Assembly: GCF_000264995.1 (NCBI RefSeq)
Contig: NW_006767452.1
Span: 27,550-91,549, forward strand
Reading direction: 5' to 3'
Length of the DNA stretch: 64,000 bases
Source of the DNA: Punctularia strigosozonata HHB-11173 SS5
Taxonomy: Eukaryota > Basidiomycota > Agaricomycetes > Corticiales > Punctulariaceae
The position numbers were made by a program, and so were the translations under genes. This document shows, piece after piece, positions 23,372-36,151 of the stretch. The notes below the pieces were generated by a model. The model searched no databases, was not told the DNA's origin, and saw nothing but the letters and a program-made list of their open reading frames with translations. Each line of letters opens with the position of its first letter. Within the stretch, counting starts at the first letter, position 1.

Positions 23372-26300
23372 CGATTTGGATCGACGAGGCCGCGTAGTCG
23401 AGGAGTTGATGTGAATGGTCGTTGTTTGTGTGTGTGGATGTCCCCGGTTTTACCGAATCCGAACCGCCGCGGTCGTAGACGAGCCGGGCGGTGGACCAGT
23501 AAGTCAGAGGGCGCTCAGTCGATGGGTAAGCCTCGCTGGACGGCGAGGCGAGGTGCTATAGTGGTTGGGTGTGGTTGATCTAGGAGGCGGGCGAGCCGGA
23601 TATAGATAGCTTATAAATGAAGTTGCGATATACTGTCGAGTGTCGGCCTGTCAGGGAGGTTCACCTGGAGAAGGGGTGCGAAGGTGTCAGTATATATACT
23701 GAGGTACAATGCACTATGGCACAATGGGCTCACCTCGGACGGATGACCACCTATCACAAAGCGAAGAAAAGCCTCAGCTTAGGGCCACATGTCGAAGAGG
23801 CCCGGCAATACGCACTCAAGGGTCAATAGACGAAGATCGTCGTTTCTTTCCTGGTCAGAAATGGTGGGCACAGCGTGCTCTGTTGTCGTGCAGCTCCGTT
23901 ACTGTACGACGCGCAGAGACAAGGTTTGGTTTGCTAGCAAGGTTGAGGTTGAGGTTGAGGGCAAGGGGCGGACGGGGTCATCATCGATGATCAAAATTTC
24001 TAGAAGCGGTATAGCGGACCCCCAATGGTCGCACTGCTGTGCACATAGCTCGCCGAACCAATCTCCGAGGATGCTGTCTTATGGAAGTCAGCGTACGACA
24101 TAAATGACTCACATCGAAACGAGTCCACCGGACCCTGCTGTTCTATGTATCGCAATACATTACTTCAGTGCAAATCGCCGGGAGGCATAGCAAAGTTATC
24201 GACTCACCGTACCGTTGTGACTTTCGGAGGTCCGTTTTGACGCGTTGCGATCCCGCCACTTCAGTTTCAGCGCTTCAGCCACTCAGCCACCTCAGGGCCA
24301 CTTGCTCACCCTGACTTATTCTACGTCCACCAACTCAACTGCGTTCATATTTAACCGCCTTGTCCGACATCGACAAGGATCCCGTGTTTCGATTTGATAT
24401 GGCCAGCCTCATGTTCGCGCAAGATTCGCGGCTGCTCAACGTCCTCTACCCGTGTCGATCCTCGTTCCGGGAGCCTGTAAATACTTTCCGGACCACATCG
24501 CGTACTTGGACATCGGCATCGCGGCAGTACAGTAGCGCACGGAAGCTCGCGCGCTCGCCTTCGGTATCTTCAAGCTTTTATGGTCCATTGACGTCCTGCA
24601 ACGTGCGCACCATGCGATGGCCACGTAACGCCGGCTTCAACGTGTCATATACACCCGTGCGCCGAGGTATAGCAGCAGGGATGGTTCTCATGTTCATGCG
24701 TGCTCAGTATGGCGTGCGCTAGCAAATACGGATTGTGGTTAGTGCGCAAACTGCAAAAGATGCATTGCAAATGCGAAACCGTAAGACGTAATACAGCCGG
24801 CCCCCTTTCCCGTGAGGACGGAAGTCTGGGTATGGGAACCACCCAAGAACCACCGGAGAGAAGAAAGCGATGCACCAAAACCGGCTCTTCGACATCACGC
24901 CTGCGCAGAGATAAGTAGCATGGCGAAACTGGCTCGATTCCCAAACAGATTATCTGATACGCATACAGCGACATTCGGGCGCGTATCTATGCAGACTAGT
25001 CTCTGAGCCACGCTGTCTCAGGATCATCGACGGATATCCTGCTCAAGTCCGCTTTCGGAGGACCGGTCTCCATAGCAGTGATCCGGGTTCACACTCCTGT
25101 TGCGTGTGTAAAACCGTTCAGATAAGTGTGTAGCAACGAATCAACAAACGCCGGCCTATCTACTTGATCCAGAGTTTGCGCATTTTAGCTGTGTGATAGA
25201 GAGACTGGTTCGGACCCTCGAATCTTATATCCATATGTGAGCGCGCAGTGAAGGAAAAGGTATTGCAATATTAATATGTGCGAATGGCGGCTATTCTGTC
25301 GAGCCTGTCCAACGCCAACGAGTGGAAGACCCGCGAGACGGGGAACAAACACGACACAATAGTCACCGCTTCCAAGTATACGTAGCGGACCGCATGGCAG
25401 CCCCAGGTGGAATGAGGGAAACATGACCACGCTCCTTGGTCAAACGCATCAAAACGTGTGCTACATCCCCACACAAAGGTTGTCCAAGTTTGGAGGCATC
25501 TTTCTAGCTGTTTAAACTTTAGGGTTCCATCATCGCCGTCGTCGGACGGCGCGGTGGGTGCGGGGATGCACTTCTTTAAGACTCGAGCGTGCCTGGCGAG
25601 CGTGAGCCTCGAGGGCACGTAGAAGCTTGGCATTGCCGACGGGGATGATCAGAAGGGGGCTTCGGACTCCCGTCCGTAACTGGACGGTGCTACTTCCGAT
25701 ATGATGGGTGAAATGAAAAACGCAGCATAGCAACTAATTTCTCAGTGACCAGACTCGCATGCAAACAGACTCTCGACCGCCCGGGAGCATCACGCCAGGA
25801 CGAGTCCATTTGTATCATGCAGTAATGCAAATCTCTATCAGCACAACTGCGCAGGAAGATGAGATTCGAGTGCCCCTGGAGATAACTCGCGCAGCGGAGA
25901 TTCAACGGACACCAAACCGTGAAGATGCAGTAGCCATACTCCACGCGAGCCGAACAATGCGTGTCAGCTACTTCAGATGAGAGCGCTCTCTTCACAACTG
26001 TACTTCTCGGAGATGCATTCCTCGGTCGAGGTGCTCCAAGCGATCTGAACCGATGAAGAGAATGAGCCCGATCGGAGTGAGTTTCGTCCCGATTGTGCAG
26101 TCCCCGTCCGGAGGCGAACATGTGTACAAAATCCAAGATAAAATACGGCGACGTACGGACCGAATAAGCGGGACCTGACCGGAGCCATTGGTGCACCGCC
26201 CGTCCTTGGTTCGCAACCGATGATGTCGGACGCAGGCGAAGCAAAGCCCGAATGGCAGAGGCCCTCCAAAGGCAACATCCGGTAGGATGGAATCCTCAAA

Positions 26301-26529
26301 TCACGAATCACTTGCGTTGCTTGTTGAAGAAAATACATCGTCCACAGAACCCGCGTAGAACTTTCGTCGGCTTGTCCAATGCACGATTTCGCAGTAGGTA
26401 CCATATAAAGAGTGAACACGAAAAAAGTATCTCACTCAACGCAGCCTATTCGCTTCCGAAGTCCTACCCGCAGCAAGTGCCGTATGCAGATAAATACGGT
26501 CAAATGCGGGTTGATTTGGGAAGAACAAG
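23372..26529. other. 3.2-kb region without a supported gene
   Basis: Contains the ODC promoter at the left and the PTPA 3' flank at the right. A hexamer repeat (GGTTGA three times and more) lies near 23938-23960. A 120-codon plus-strand frame begins near 24360 and has a TATTTAA-like sequence just upstream, but no domain or homologue is evident. A minus-strand frame at 25690-26244 is also unrecognised. The stretch may hold an undetected multi-exon gene. Confidence 0.45.
23610..23615 (-). promoter_or_regulatory. TATA-like element upstream of ODC
   Basis: On the minus strand the sequence reads TTTATAAGCTATCTATA about 240 nt upstream of the ODC start codon. The position suits a TATA box with a 5' leader of about 200 nt. 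No other core element was recognised. Confidence 0.3.
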
Positions 26530-28177
26530 CTACTGAGCGGGCGGGGGCATAGACGACAGTGCGCCTAGATTGTGGATCCGTGTCTTCGCGGATGCACGCG
26601 ACCCGACGCCATGACTACGGCCAGTTTCGCCTCGGATCGTCGAAGCGGGCCGAGAAAGTGTGTGAGGGATGGCGGTGCTTGCCCAAGGTACTGTTACACC
26701 TGCAGAATATCCAGCAGATGGTGAGCCAGTCCTATCCCAAGGTGCCTGAGTACCTGACGGAGGTGGGGATGGAGCGGCAAGGGACGCCGATGTAAGCGGT
26801 GCGGTTGTCGACACCGTTCCCGATATTGATCCATCGCGCTGATGTACCATAGGGACGTTTGTAACTGAGCCCGAGGAAGCATGGGTCACGTCCCATTCCA
26901 GGATGCCGCCAAGCGGAATATGCTGCACGACCACGCGCTTTCCGAGAACTTCTGCCTATAAAGCGGAGCAGAAACGGCGTTGAGTCCGTATTGATGGCAT
27001 TCGAGTCTAACAGCGTACCTCATACATCTTGATCAAACCGTTGTGAACCTTGGTCCAGTTAGGTACAGAGGTCGCTATGGAGTACAGCTATTTCTACGTG
27101 GTCAGGTTATGGATTTGACTCCGGACGTACGCAAGGATCTTACTTGACTGCTGTGCTCATAGAACGGCCCTGACTTGAAAGCCCGTATCCGAGAGATTTG
27201 CATAAAATACAGATTGTTATCAGGAAGCAATGGTTGAAGGATTGCGCTCGGTGGGATATCCTCCTGATCTGCACGTCATGAGATTACATCGGCCACGCAA
27301 GGCCGAGCACAACAAACCTAGAAGTTGGGCCGAGCCGAAGATATAGCCGAGAAAGCTGTAATCATCCAGGCCCCACACGCCATGACTCCCAGCTGGCTCA
27401 AGTCGGTAAACGTCCTGCAGCCGCCAAACTAGTCGAAGGTAAGCAGGGAAAACGATAAGCACGAGTTGACGCTCCTGTGTGTATGAAGATGACGTTCATC
27501 AGATGGCAGTCAGTGGCGGGAGGAGAGGTGGGGCAACCTGTTCCTGGATCGAAGTTACCCCATCTCTGAAGAATCCGAGCAAAGCTAAAGCACATAGGAA
27601 CAAGGCGAAACCTGTCTCGTGTCCAGTCCCGTAGTCCATGCGCGTAAATGATCCAAAAGAAATGAGTAAGTAAGGTTTTACATGAGCTACGGCCGTAGCA
27701 TGGTGAGGCGAATGTTCGAGTAAGGTCGACAGCAATCTGTCGGTCTCCTACTGGAACATCCGTCACTTTATGTACAGAACAACAAAGCACGACCACGAAC
27801 CGTGTCCAAACGTTGACCCCAGGCCCTGAATGCCAGATTCCCAAATCGTTGCGGGGTAGGAAGAGGCGGGATATCATCCACCCAGGAGGATAGCTCAGCA
27901 AGCACAGTCAACAGGCGGTTGATTGGCTACGCGAGTCAGCTTGGTCTTCTCAGAGGCTGCAGTAGCTCACAGAGGTCGTATTCGAATCGTATGGTAGGTT
28001 GTAGCCTACAACACTCTCGCAAAGCCTCCTCAGGAAGAGCGAATAGTCGGCGTAGCCTCTGGTTCCTTTCCAAGCTTCAACGTCGAGATCATCCTTGATC
28101 TTCAACTCCGGAATAGTAGAGCCTGCCAAGTCCTCAAGAGACACCGTCCGCATCTCGGGTAGAACCATATTGGTCAT
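26530..28177 (-). CDS. PTPA: Serine/threonine phosphatase 2A activator (PTPA/Rrd), peptidyl-prolyl isomerase
   Basis: Multi-exon gene starting at the ATG at 28177. PTPA activates PP2A catalytic subunits and has peptidyl-prolyl cis/trans isomerase activity. Motifs in order: [20 protein letters not shown] and [11 protein letters not shown] in exon 1; [20 protein letters not shown] and [48 protein letters not shown] and [51 protein letters not shown]; and [17 protein letters not shown]. These are the conserved core blocks of the family, complete and in order. After the core lies a roughly 100-residue Ser/Pro/Thr-rich tail, longer than yeast Rrd proteins. No defect is seen. It is adjacent to AKR copy 2 (213 bp). 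Confidence 0.95.
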
Positions 28178-28390
28178 GGCGGGTGAAGATAAACGCAAGA
28201 TCGCGCGTCGAGGGACGCCGTGTCCGCGCTGATAGTGATAGTGACCACAGCCACGTGGACATACAGCCTTCCTTTTTCATCGCACGGAAGTTTGTGCGCC
28301 GTCCATGGCCGCGATGCTGTCTCGACTATACACGTATGTAGAAAAACAGCAAATACTGAAACCTGACCAGCCAAAACATGCACCGGTTCC

Positions 28391-29833
28391 TCAACCGACT
28401 ATTCCTCCTGGCTTCAGGTTCCACCCAAGTTCCTCGTACGTCCAGCCCAAGACGGTACCATCAGGACGATGATAGGCCAGCAGAGACTTGTGCATGCCCG
28501 GAGACTTGTGTATATTATTCAGTGCACTCATATCGTCTACCGATAGCTTGATAAGCTGGCCAAAAGGGGGATTCAGTGCCTCCTTGCCTCATTACAAGTG
28601 CGTCTTCACATACGCGGAGGTTAGCTTTCATGCGATCGTCGTTTTCGCTCTTTGGAATGACCGAGGTTCCGCGTTGAACGCCCCAACTGAGCACTACTTG
28701 CGCCCAGGTTACTTCCAGCTTTTCGGCAATGCGTGTGATGGTAGGCTCAGTGGCAAAGACTGTCTGGGACTGGCCTGGAAGCGGGCGTCCTGGGATAAGT
28801 TCGCGTCATTTGGAGAAGAATCGGATCTGGCTCTGTCGCACCAAGAGGAGAATAAGCTACGAGTAGGATGCCCTTTTCATCGCAATATGCCTTCAAGTCT
28901 TCGCAAGGGAGGCATGGGTGCATTTCGACCTGATTCACAGCTGGCACGACTGACCAGTGTAGGCGAAGTTGCTCCAGCGTCTTAATGGAAAAGTTCGACA
29001 CTCCGATGGTTTTCACCTTGCCTATGGGATTTTTGGCTTCCTCTGCACGAATATCAAGCAGAAGAACTGACCAGTTTCCAGTAACTTTTCCATGTTTCTC
29101 CATGTATCGATGATGGTAGGCGACTCATCAGGTCGAATCGGTCCTGATGCTTTGAGCACCTGTAGACAAGTTGGTGTGACGCCGCTTACCCTTTTCCGTC
29201 GTGGCTTGAGGCCAATGCATCAAATACAGGTCTATGTAGTCACAGTCGAGATTCTTCAACGATGTCTCGAAACCTTCTCTAACTCGATGATGGTCCGAGT
29301 TTCTGTCGTTCGTGAGTCAGCACCATTCACAGTCAAGAAGAAAGATACGACTCGCGTTAACTTCGTAGTGATGTAAAATTCGGATCTCGGAATGCCGGAC
29401 TCTCGGATTGCTTTTCCAACGTGCTCTTCGTTGACTTCCCGTCAGTCAGTATAGTATCAGATACGTTTATCGCGAAGAACGAGGATCGCTTACAATATCC
29501 AAACGCCTGTGCGTTGTTAATATGAGAATGATTCTCTAAATGTTACAGAGACAGTATATTTGCTTACTGTATCGAAATGGCGATAGCCGTACTACGAGAT
29601 CGGCATGTCAGCACCAAAACCGAAACGTACAGATGTGATGCTGCCTCACTTTGATCGCTTTCTTGCACATGATTTCGGCACTCTCGCCCCCACCTGGGAT
29701 GCCCATCCAACATCTGGGAGTGATCCATCCGTCAGTCTCTCACTGCAGAACGCTAGGAAAGCGCGCACCCCATGCCAACAGACGGGATTCGCGTTCCATC
29801 GTTCAAGGTGAAATGAGGAATGTCAGCAGCCAT
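28391..29833 (-). CDS. Aldo-keto reductase (AKR copy 2, intact)
   Basis: Starts at the ATG at 29833 and ends with the TGA at 28391-28393, with the same intron plan as AKR copy 1. Motifs: [29 protein letters not shown] (catalytic Asp and Tyr), FYITTKLT (Lys), [10 protein letters not shown] (His), [44 protein letters not shown], and the tail [15 protein letters not shown]. The intron after the TTKLT lysine block (29355-29303) has a GC donor, AC|GCGAGT; copy 1 has GT at the matching site. One intron near 29170 is only about 40 nt. All exons join without a stop, so the gene looks functional. It probably reduces an aldehyde or ketone with NADPH; substrate unknown. It is a tandem neighbour of the decayed copy 3. 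Confidence 0.9.
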
Positions 29834-30120
29834 ATCTGCGTTCTCAAGCCACGACGGGAGGAGACAAGGAACGCGATTGGACTTTCATGCGACGATCTCA
29901 CTAACCGGAACAGGCGGCCCGGACGTCATGCGTTCATCACGACATAGCGAGCCACAATGCATCGCAAAACCGACGATGGGATCACACGCGTGAGAATACA
30001 TTACGCTTCGTCACAGAGATAGCGTACCCTACTTATCGTAGTAGTCGCAGATGGCATTCTGCGGAGGGTCATCGCGCTGTTATGGAGCACAAACTCCACA
30101 GAACATTGGGGGCCTGGATA

Positions 30121-31525
30121 TCAGACGGCAATGGCCCCCGTTGTCATCTTCCATCCAAGCTGTTCGTACGTCCACCCAATGACAGACCCATCTGGCGCAT
30201 GGTAGTCCAGCTGTGCATGCCCTGCTCCTTATGTAGGTTGGATATAGCATGCTTGATAAGCTGCGGGTTTGGTGATCAGCAACGGGCGCGTATCATTGAG
30301 GAGTCTGCTTACTGTGATATTGGCCCTGATGTGGGCTTCACTTTCGCTCTTCGGGAGTACGACTGTACCACGTTGAACGCCCCAACTCAATATAACCTGT
30401 GCAGGTGATGTGCCGAGCTTCTGCGCTATCCTCGATACAGTAGGCTGGTTAAAGAAGAAAGTCTTGGATTGGCCTGATGATATCACGTGGTTGTGAGTCA
30501 TGAGCGCACACCGAGGCTCAAGAAAAAGCACCTAACGGCGAGTAGGCTTGAAGCAAGATACCTTTCGTGTCACAGTACGCCTTCAGTTCCTCTTGAGGAA
30601 GGCAAGGATGCATTTCTATCTGGTTTACGGCAGGCACGATCGTGCAATGAGGAAGGAGCTGCACGATAAGCTTGACCGAAAAGTTGCTTATACCGAGGGT
30701 TTTGACCTTCCCTGGAGAATTCGCGTGGACAGGTTGCTCTACAAAACAACCGGCCTCGTTGCCTCGAACACGTACCGATTTGCACGAGTTTCTCCATTTC
30801 TTTCCAAGTGTCGACGATAGTAGGTGATTCATCCGGCCCAAGGACTCCTAGGAGAACATTGGGCGTTCATCGAGTGCTGTAGGATACACGCCTCGCTCTG
30901 TCGAGGCCTGAGGCCAGTGCATAAGATACAAGTCAATGTAATCGCAGTCCAGTTCCACCAGTGAGGCTTCGAAGCTTTCGTGCACTTGATGGTGCGTTTC
31001 ATTGCTGCAATCACAGACTCATCAGGAGGAGAGGGGAGGCATGTCCTTGGTGAATGACGTACGGCAGTTTGGTGGTGATGTAGAATTCGCCTCTAGGAAT
31101 CCCGGACTCGCGGATTGCTTTCCCTACACGTTCTTCATTCCCTAGAGCGTAATCTTAACATAGAACGCCCAAAGAGCCGAAACTTGCGTTACCATATGCG
31201 GCGGCCTTCGTGACCCTTAACTCAGCTGAGAGAAAAAGCACTCAACAAATACCTACCCTGTCAAAATGACGGTAGCCGCACTAGGATCGCAGGTCAGGAC
31301 GTTACAGAAAACCAGGAAGCCTCACCTGACTGACGTCGATGGCTGTCTTGCACATTGCACATAATCTCCACACTATCATTGCGAGCACCCGGCGCACCCA
31401 TCCAACAGCTGATAAGATCATATTCAACGGATGCATCGGCAGGAAGGAGCAGGAACGGACCCCAGGCCAACCGAGGGCATCTTCGTGCCGTCGTTCAACG
31501 TAAAGATCGGGATGTCAGCGGCCAT
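30121..31525 (-). pseudogene. Aldo-keto reductase copy 3, two frameshifts
   Basis: Same gene plan as AKR copies 1 and 2: start MAADIPIFTLNDGTKMPSVG at 31525, [71 protein letters not shown]. Two lesions break it. In exon 2 a 7-bp tandem duplication (31349-31362) shifts the frame after EIMC. In the last exon, near 30207-30213, 7 bases are missing relative to copy 2, so the tail GWTYEQLGWKMTTGAIAV is out of frame with GMH. One intron (30891-30848) has a GC donor. The duplication also makes a possible new GT donor (AAT|GTGCAA) that could skip the shift and lose a few residues, so partial function is not excluded. The four catalytic residues survive. Assembly error is the other explanation. Confidence 0.8.
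31349..31362. repeat. 7-bp tandem duplication TGCACAT x2
   Basis: Two adjacent copies of TGCACAT inside exon 2 of AKR copy 3. Removing one copy restores the frame that matches AKR copies 1 and 2, which shows it is a recent insertion and not an ancestral feature. Confidence 0.9.
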
Positions 31526-31951
31526 CTTAGTGGTGGTGGGTCAAGTGGTCGGGAGGATCTTTGCGGGTGACTGCGGCATCCCTGCGCTCCTGCACGAGTC
31601 TCGTGAACAATGCGATCCGGAACGCGACTCCGGCGTGGGTGGCTTCCCTCGCCATTGGGACGGGTCAAGGCAGTCATGAGGCTATCCGAAGTGCACTCGA
31701 GTTATCTATGGCTGCTTACCACGCCATTGCAGTCTAAATCGACTCCAAAGCAACAGAGTAAAATTCGGACTGCGACGATCGCAAGCACTGCACCGACTCT
31801 AAGGGGACGATCGCGCCGAGCCACAGTAGAGAGGCGCAATTTATCCATTCCAAGGCAGGTAACGACGACCCTAGCAACTCATGTGTATTCAAAAACCTTA
31901 TAATCTATATGGTGGCGAATTAGCGGCGCGCTCGGAATGTGAGACGCCGGC
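31526..31951. other. Spacer between AKR copy 3 and the phosphate transporter
   Basis: Holds the upstream region of AKR copy 3 and the 3' flank of the transporter. Only short unrelated frames are seen; no motif, repeat or RNA. Confidence 0.5.
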
Positions 31952-34900
31952 TTACCCTATAAGCCTCATCAGCAAATATCCAATCGTCGAGACCACCTGA
32001 GTTGCGTCAATGTCGTAATTCGAGTGCAAGCAATGCTCCACGTACCAGTGTAGCGATGATGGATGCAGGTACACCATTCTTAAGGAAGTCCATGTTCGAG
32101 AGGTATAGTTGTCCCAGTTCATCCTCCTGGTTGGCCCTGTATACCCATCGGTGTCAGGATAGATATTGATGTTGATAGGGAACGGCGGGAAACGCTAACG
32201 CTGTCTGGTTCGGGAAACCTGAAACAGGCATGCCCATACCGGTCGAGCATATGAGGCCCGTAATGAAAATAAGCAAGTTGGCGTGATTGCCTGGGAGATT
32301 GTTCCCCACTTCCTTCGCGATAGGCACGAGCAGGACGCTGGCAATGGTGTGACTAATGAACGTTGAGATTACCTGAAGGAATGGTGATTAGCAGTGAAAT
32401 ATGGGCGAAGCGCAGGAGACTAACAAGCACGACAGGAGAGAGGACTAGGACGACAGTATAGAGCGACAGCCCTTCCACCAAATCTCTGATGAGTTCATCC
32501 AATACCTCCAGCAGACCGCTTGATGTCACGCCTTTGCCGAGGGCAATACCGCCCATGGCGAGGAAGACGATAGTCCAGGCGAATTGCTCGAAGTCATCCT
32601 GGAAGACGCTTAGTCACTAGAATGAAGGTCGCGCATATGCATTCCGCACCTTCTTTAACACCCCAGTCCCGAAGAATGCCACCACGGGCAATAATGCAAT
32701 GACACCCATATCGCCCACCCAGGACTCGATCGAGTGCTCCACACACCACAACCCGATGGTCGCCAGGCACACGAAGGTAACCCACCACTGCTGGAGAGTG
32801 AAAGACTCCCGCGCGGCGCGGACGGGTTTGATTTCCAGCTCGCTCTCGCCATCGGGGTGCCGTGCCGGGCGGTACGACGCGAGGAGGAGCAGCCAGATTA
32901 GGAGAATTGAAACAACGGAAACCGGTATGGCCACGGTAAACCACTTGCCCCAGTCCAATTGAGGATCCATCTCTCCGATGGCAATCAGGTTTTGCGGCGA
33001 CGATATTGGGGAACTCTGGCCACCGATGTTGGCGGCGAGCGCGATTCCCATCTGTCGCGTGCAGTCAATAACCGTGGGTCGCCACGATCAAACACCGCTC
33101 TCACGATCAAGCAAGGAGCAAAAGCGGTCTTGCCGGGTAGGGTGCGAAGGATCGGCTGCGGGACGGTAGAATCGTCAGCATCGGGCATGGTCACAAACAT
33201 CAAAGCGTTTACCTTGATGAGAGTAAAGCAGAGCGTCGGAGCAGCTACGTTACTGCTCGCAGATCAGTGCCAGCGGATGCAATACTTCAGGTGATGTACC
33301 TGATCCACATGCTAGCGAAGCAAGAGACGCCCATGAACGCAAGCAGAACCGTGCTTGGCCGGCTACCAGCGAGACTTAGTACTCTCGTGATCAGGAGCCT
33401 GTCTATTGAGGTTTTGCTGAGCGCAGACGCGATTGTGAATCCACCGATAAGGAGCATAATAGTGGGCGAAAACATGACTGAGAATACATATCTGAGGACG
33501 TAAAGAAACAATCAGTAGAATTTCAGGACATCACGCCGTGGTCGGAAACTTACTTAGTAGCCGCCGGTGGGGATAGACGGGACTCGTCTTCAGGATCTCG
33601 AATCACTCGCAAGGTGATCAGGAGGAGAGGCACAAGCATCGACGTCACGAATAATGGAATGGCCTATAATTCTATCAGTTTTGCAGCGGGCACATGCAAC
33701 GCTTTCTGAAATGACCTCTGTAGCCCACATAATGGTGCTGAACACCAGAATTGCCAAGCACCGATTGGCCGCCACCCCCTCTACGACCTGGACGTTGAGA
33801 AGAACGAGACCAACCAGCACCGAGATCGCGGCCGCGATCATCTTCTTCGACACTTGTAATTTTCCGACGCTGACCACCGCAGACGGCTTCTCATCTGCAA
33901 CTATCGTTGGGTGTCCAACTCCGTCATCACCACCACGACGCGCTTGGTTGATCATAGTGCGCCAAACAGTATCTCGCTCCCATGCGATGTGCTCGCGTTG
34001 GTGGAGGCGTAACTCCCTACGCGCGGCTTCCGCGTCGCCACGACAGACGCACTTCGCATACAGGTTTTGCAAGTCTGCGAGGGTGTGATCGAGGGTGTCC
34101 CTGGAGGATTGCGTGAAGGGGCGAGATTCGTCAACGACATCGTGGAGATACCTGTCTTTGAGCTGGCGAAGGATAGGTCAGGGATCATTCATGATGGCTC
34201 CGCGCGGTACATGCCTGACTGTCGGTAACTTTGTCGTATCTGTGACTGCCATGAGCTAACATCATCCGTCGACATGAAAACAACATACTTCTTCAGTATC
34301 TTCCTGAATCCGCTGTAGTTGATCTCGACATAGCTTTTGAGGCTTGAAACGCTGACATAGAGGTTGGTGATTCTACGCCTGAACAGTAATCGCGTGTCCC
34401 ATGCGTAGTTGCTGCTTGAGGTCCATGTCGTGTCTCCGACAGAATCTGGCCCGTGTTCGGCAGACCTGCATATCTTCGGATTAATCAGAGCCCTCGAGGG
34501 TGATAGATGTACACCTACCCAATAGAGACGATGCTGTCCTTCAGCCGGCTTGCCCAGGAACGATCCGGACGTTTCCGGCGAGGCGCAGGCGAGCGCGTGG
34601 GCGAGAACGAGGCCGAAGCTGCTCGGTGGGATGCGCGCTCCTGCGCGGCTGACATCGGCGGGAGGGACGCCAGGCTGTCGTCCAGATGTCCAGATTGGGA
34701 GAGCGACAGCCGCCGCCTGCGCGCTTCCGGTGAACGGGTGCCGGCACGACTATCCGTCTCGTCGTCGTCTTCGTCGTCGTCGTCGTCGTCGAGGTCGTCC
34801 GTGTATCGGTTCTGGTTCAAGGGTCCCAACTCATCCTCCTTTTCCACCAGCTCCTCCAACTCAGCAGCCTCCGCCAGCAGTTCCCTCTCCTTCCTCTCGT

Positions 34901-35197
34901 AGAACGCGCTTATCTTCGTGATTTCCCGGTCGAGCAGAGGCTTGAACTCGTCATCGGTGGAAGAGCTGCCGTTGGCCACCAGCGGCGCCTGTTCTCCCGC
35001 TTCCAAATCCACGTCGCGGTACGGTTGAAGTCCAACTTGGCGCTTTTCAAGCTCGTAGACGTGTTTCTTTAAGGCATCGTATCTACGCGTATATGCACTG
35101 AATACGCAGTCCCTTCGTCACGTCCGAGAACTCACGCAATGTAGTCGTCCCACCATTCCGGCACGGCGTTGAACTTGAGGGACGAGCTGAACTTCAT
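31952..35197 (-). CDS. SPX-domain SLC13-family phosphate transporter (Pho87/90/91-like)
   Basis: Starts at the ATG at 35197 with the SPX motif MKFSSSLKFNAVPEWWDDYI and ends at the TAA at 31952-31954 after VVSTIGYLLMRLIG. The SPX domain spans roughly the first 300 residues, including YVEINYSGFRKILKKYDKVT and RPFTQSS, and has an acidic Asp-repeat insert. About a dozen hydrophobic segments follow, e.g. AAAISVLVGLVLLNVQVVEG, ATEAIPLFVTSMLVPLLLIT, SPTIMLLIGGFTIASALSKT, IALAANIGGQSSPISSPQNL, WTIVFLAMGGIALGKG, STGMGMPVSGFPNQTA. This is the low-affinity phosphate permease architecture, in which SPX senses inositol pyrophosphate and restrains transport. About ten introns are needed; the junctions checked join in frame. 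Probably plasma or vacuolar membrane; Pho87/90 and Pho91 cannot be separated here. Confidence 0.93.
34756..34800. repeat. GAC/GAA trinucleotide tract inside the SPX coding region
   Basis: On the minus strand the tract is mostly GAC codons with single GAA or GAG interruptions. It encodes a near-pure Asp run of about a dozen residues (DDDDDDEDDDE) in the SPX insert. A slippage-prone microsatellite kept in frame. Confidence 0.85.
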
Positions 35198-36151
35198 GAT
35201 GAAAGCGGAAGGACGGTTTGACCTGAGGCTGGAACCGAGGGGGGCAAGTGGTATGGCCTCCGTCGTGTCTCGAGCGCGGTTTCAATGCGGCCAGCAACTA
35301 TGAGATTGAGCTTATCGAAGCCACGATGACGAAGGAGGCCCCCGTAGACGGTAGAATAAGACGCGATGTTGACACGACCGAGTAACCGAGCAAGGACGAA
35401 TCAGCTTCCAGCTCTTACATCGACCACAACCACCATGGCTGGCGGCGGCGCTGCAGAATCGGGATCGTAATGTCGCGATATATTACACTACATTATTCCC
35501 TCAAATCATATACATCGACTCAAGGTCGAAAATCTATCGTGTTCCGCATTATGCTGCGTCTTCCGTGATCCAACTTCCTCTTGATCCATCACCTCGGCGG
35601 TGCTACAACACCCAGGTCGGGACGGAAATTCACTGCTCCACAACTGTCGAACACTACCTGCGTTCGGATGTAGTGATGTGGGTCTTCAAGTTGGCCGCGA
35701 TCCTATATGTTACCCCCGCAACTGGGCCGCCGTCTTGATGAGGCTCTGCGGGCTTACCACGACACCTTCTTCAACACAGTACCCTGTTGATGACCCGTCT
35801 CCTGACCCGTCCATGGAGCATCGCAGTGCTCTGAAGATAGACCCGCATAGATAGTCTTTTCCCCTCGGGGCACGGTGTTCGCTTTCTGCGCCGTTTCCGT
35901 TGCGAGCGCGACGCAGCTGAGGTGCGCAACGCTCACCTCTTGCACGGCGCTGGCCTTCTGATTATATGACACAGCCCAGGAGCTCCGTATTACAAAGTTA
36001 TCCGTGACGCGTAGACCGCGCTCACCTTCATGTCCTTGCTTGTGATGACGTTCGGTTCGGCGCCAGTCGATGGTCAGTTTGAGTTATCGAACTATCGCAC
36101 ATGTCCCTATACTGAAGGACAATAGGGGCCGTATGGGGGACGCCACTGTCT
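35198..36151. other. Divergent intergenic region
   Basis: Lies between the transporter (left-pointing) and the first 7TM gene (right-pointing), so it should hold two promoters. Only short frames without motifs are seen. The exact first exon of 7TM copy A might extend into its right end. Confidence 0.5.

Noticed and set aside
24360-24722. 120-codon plus-strand frame
   Set aside because: A plausible TATA-like sequence lies upstream, but there is no motif or consistent exon chain, and an antisense frame is equally protein-like.
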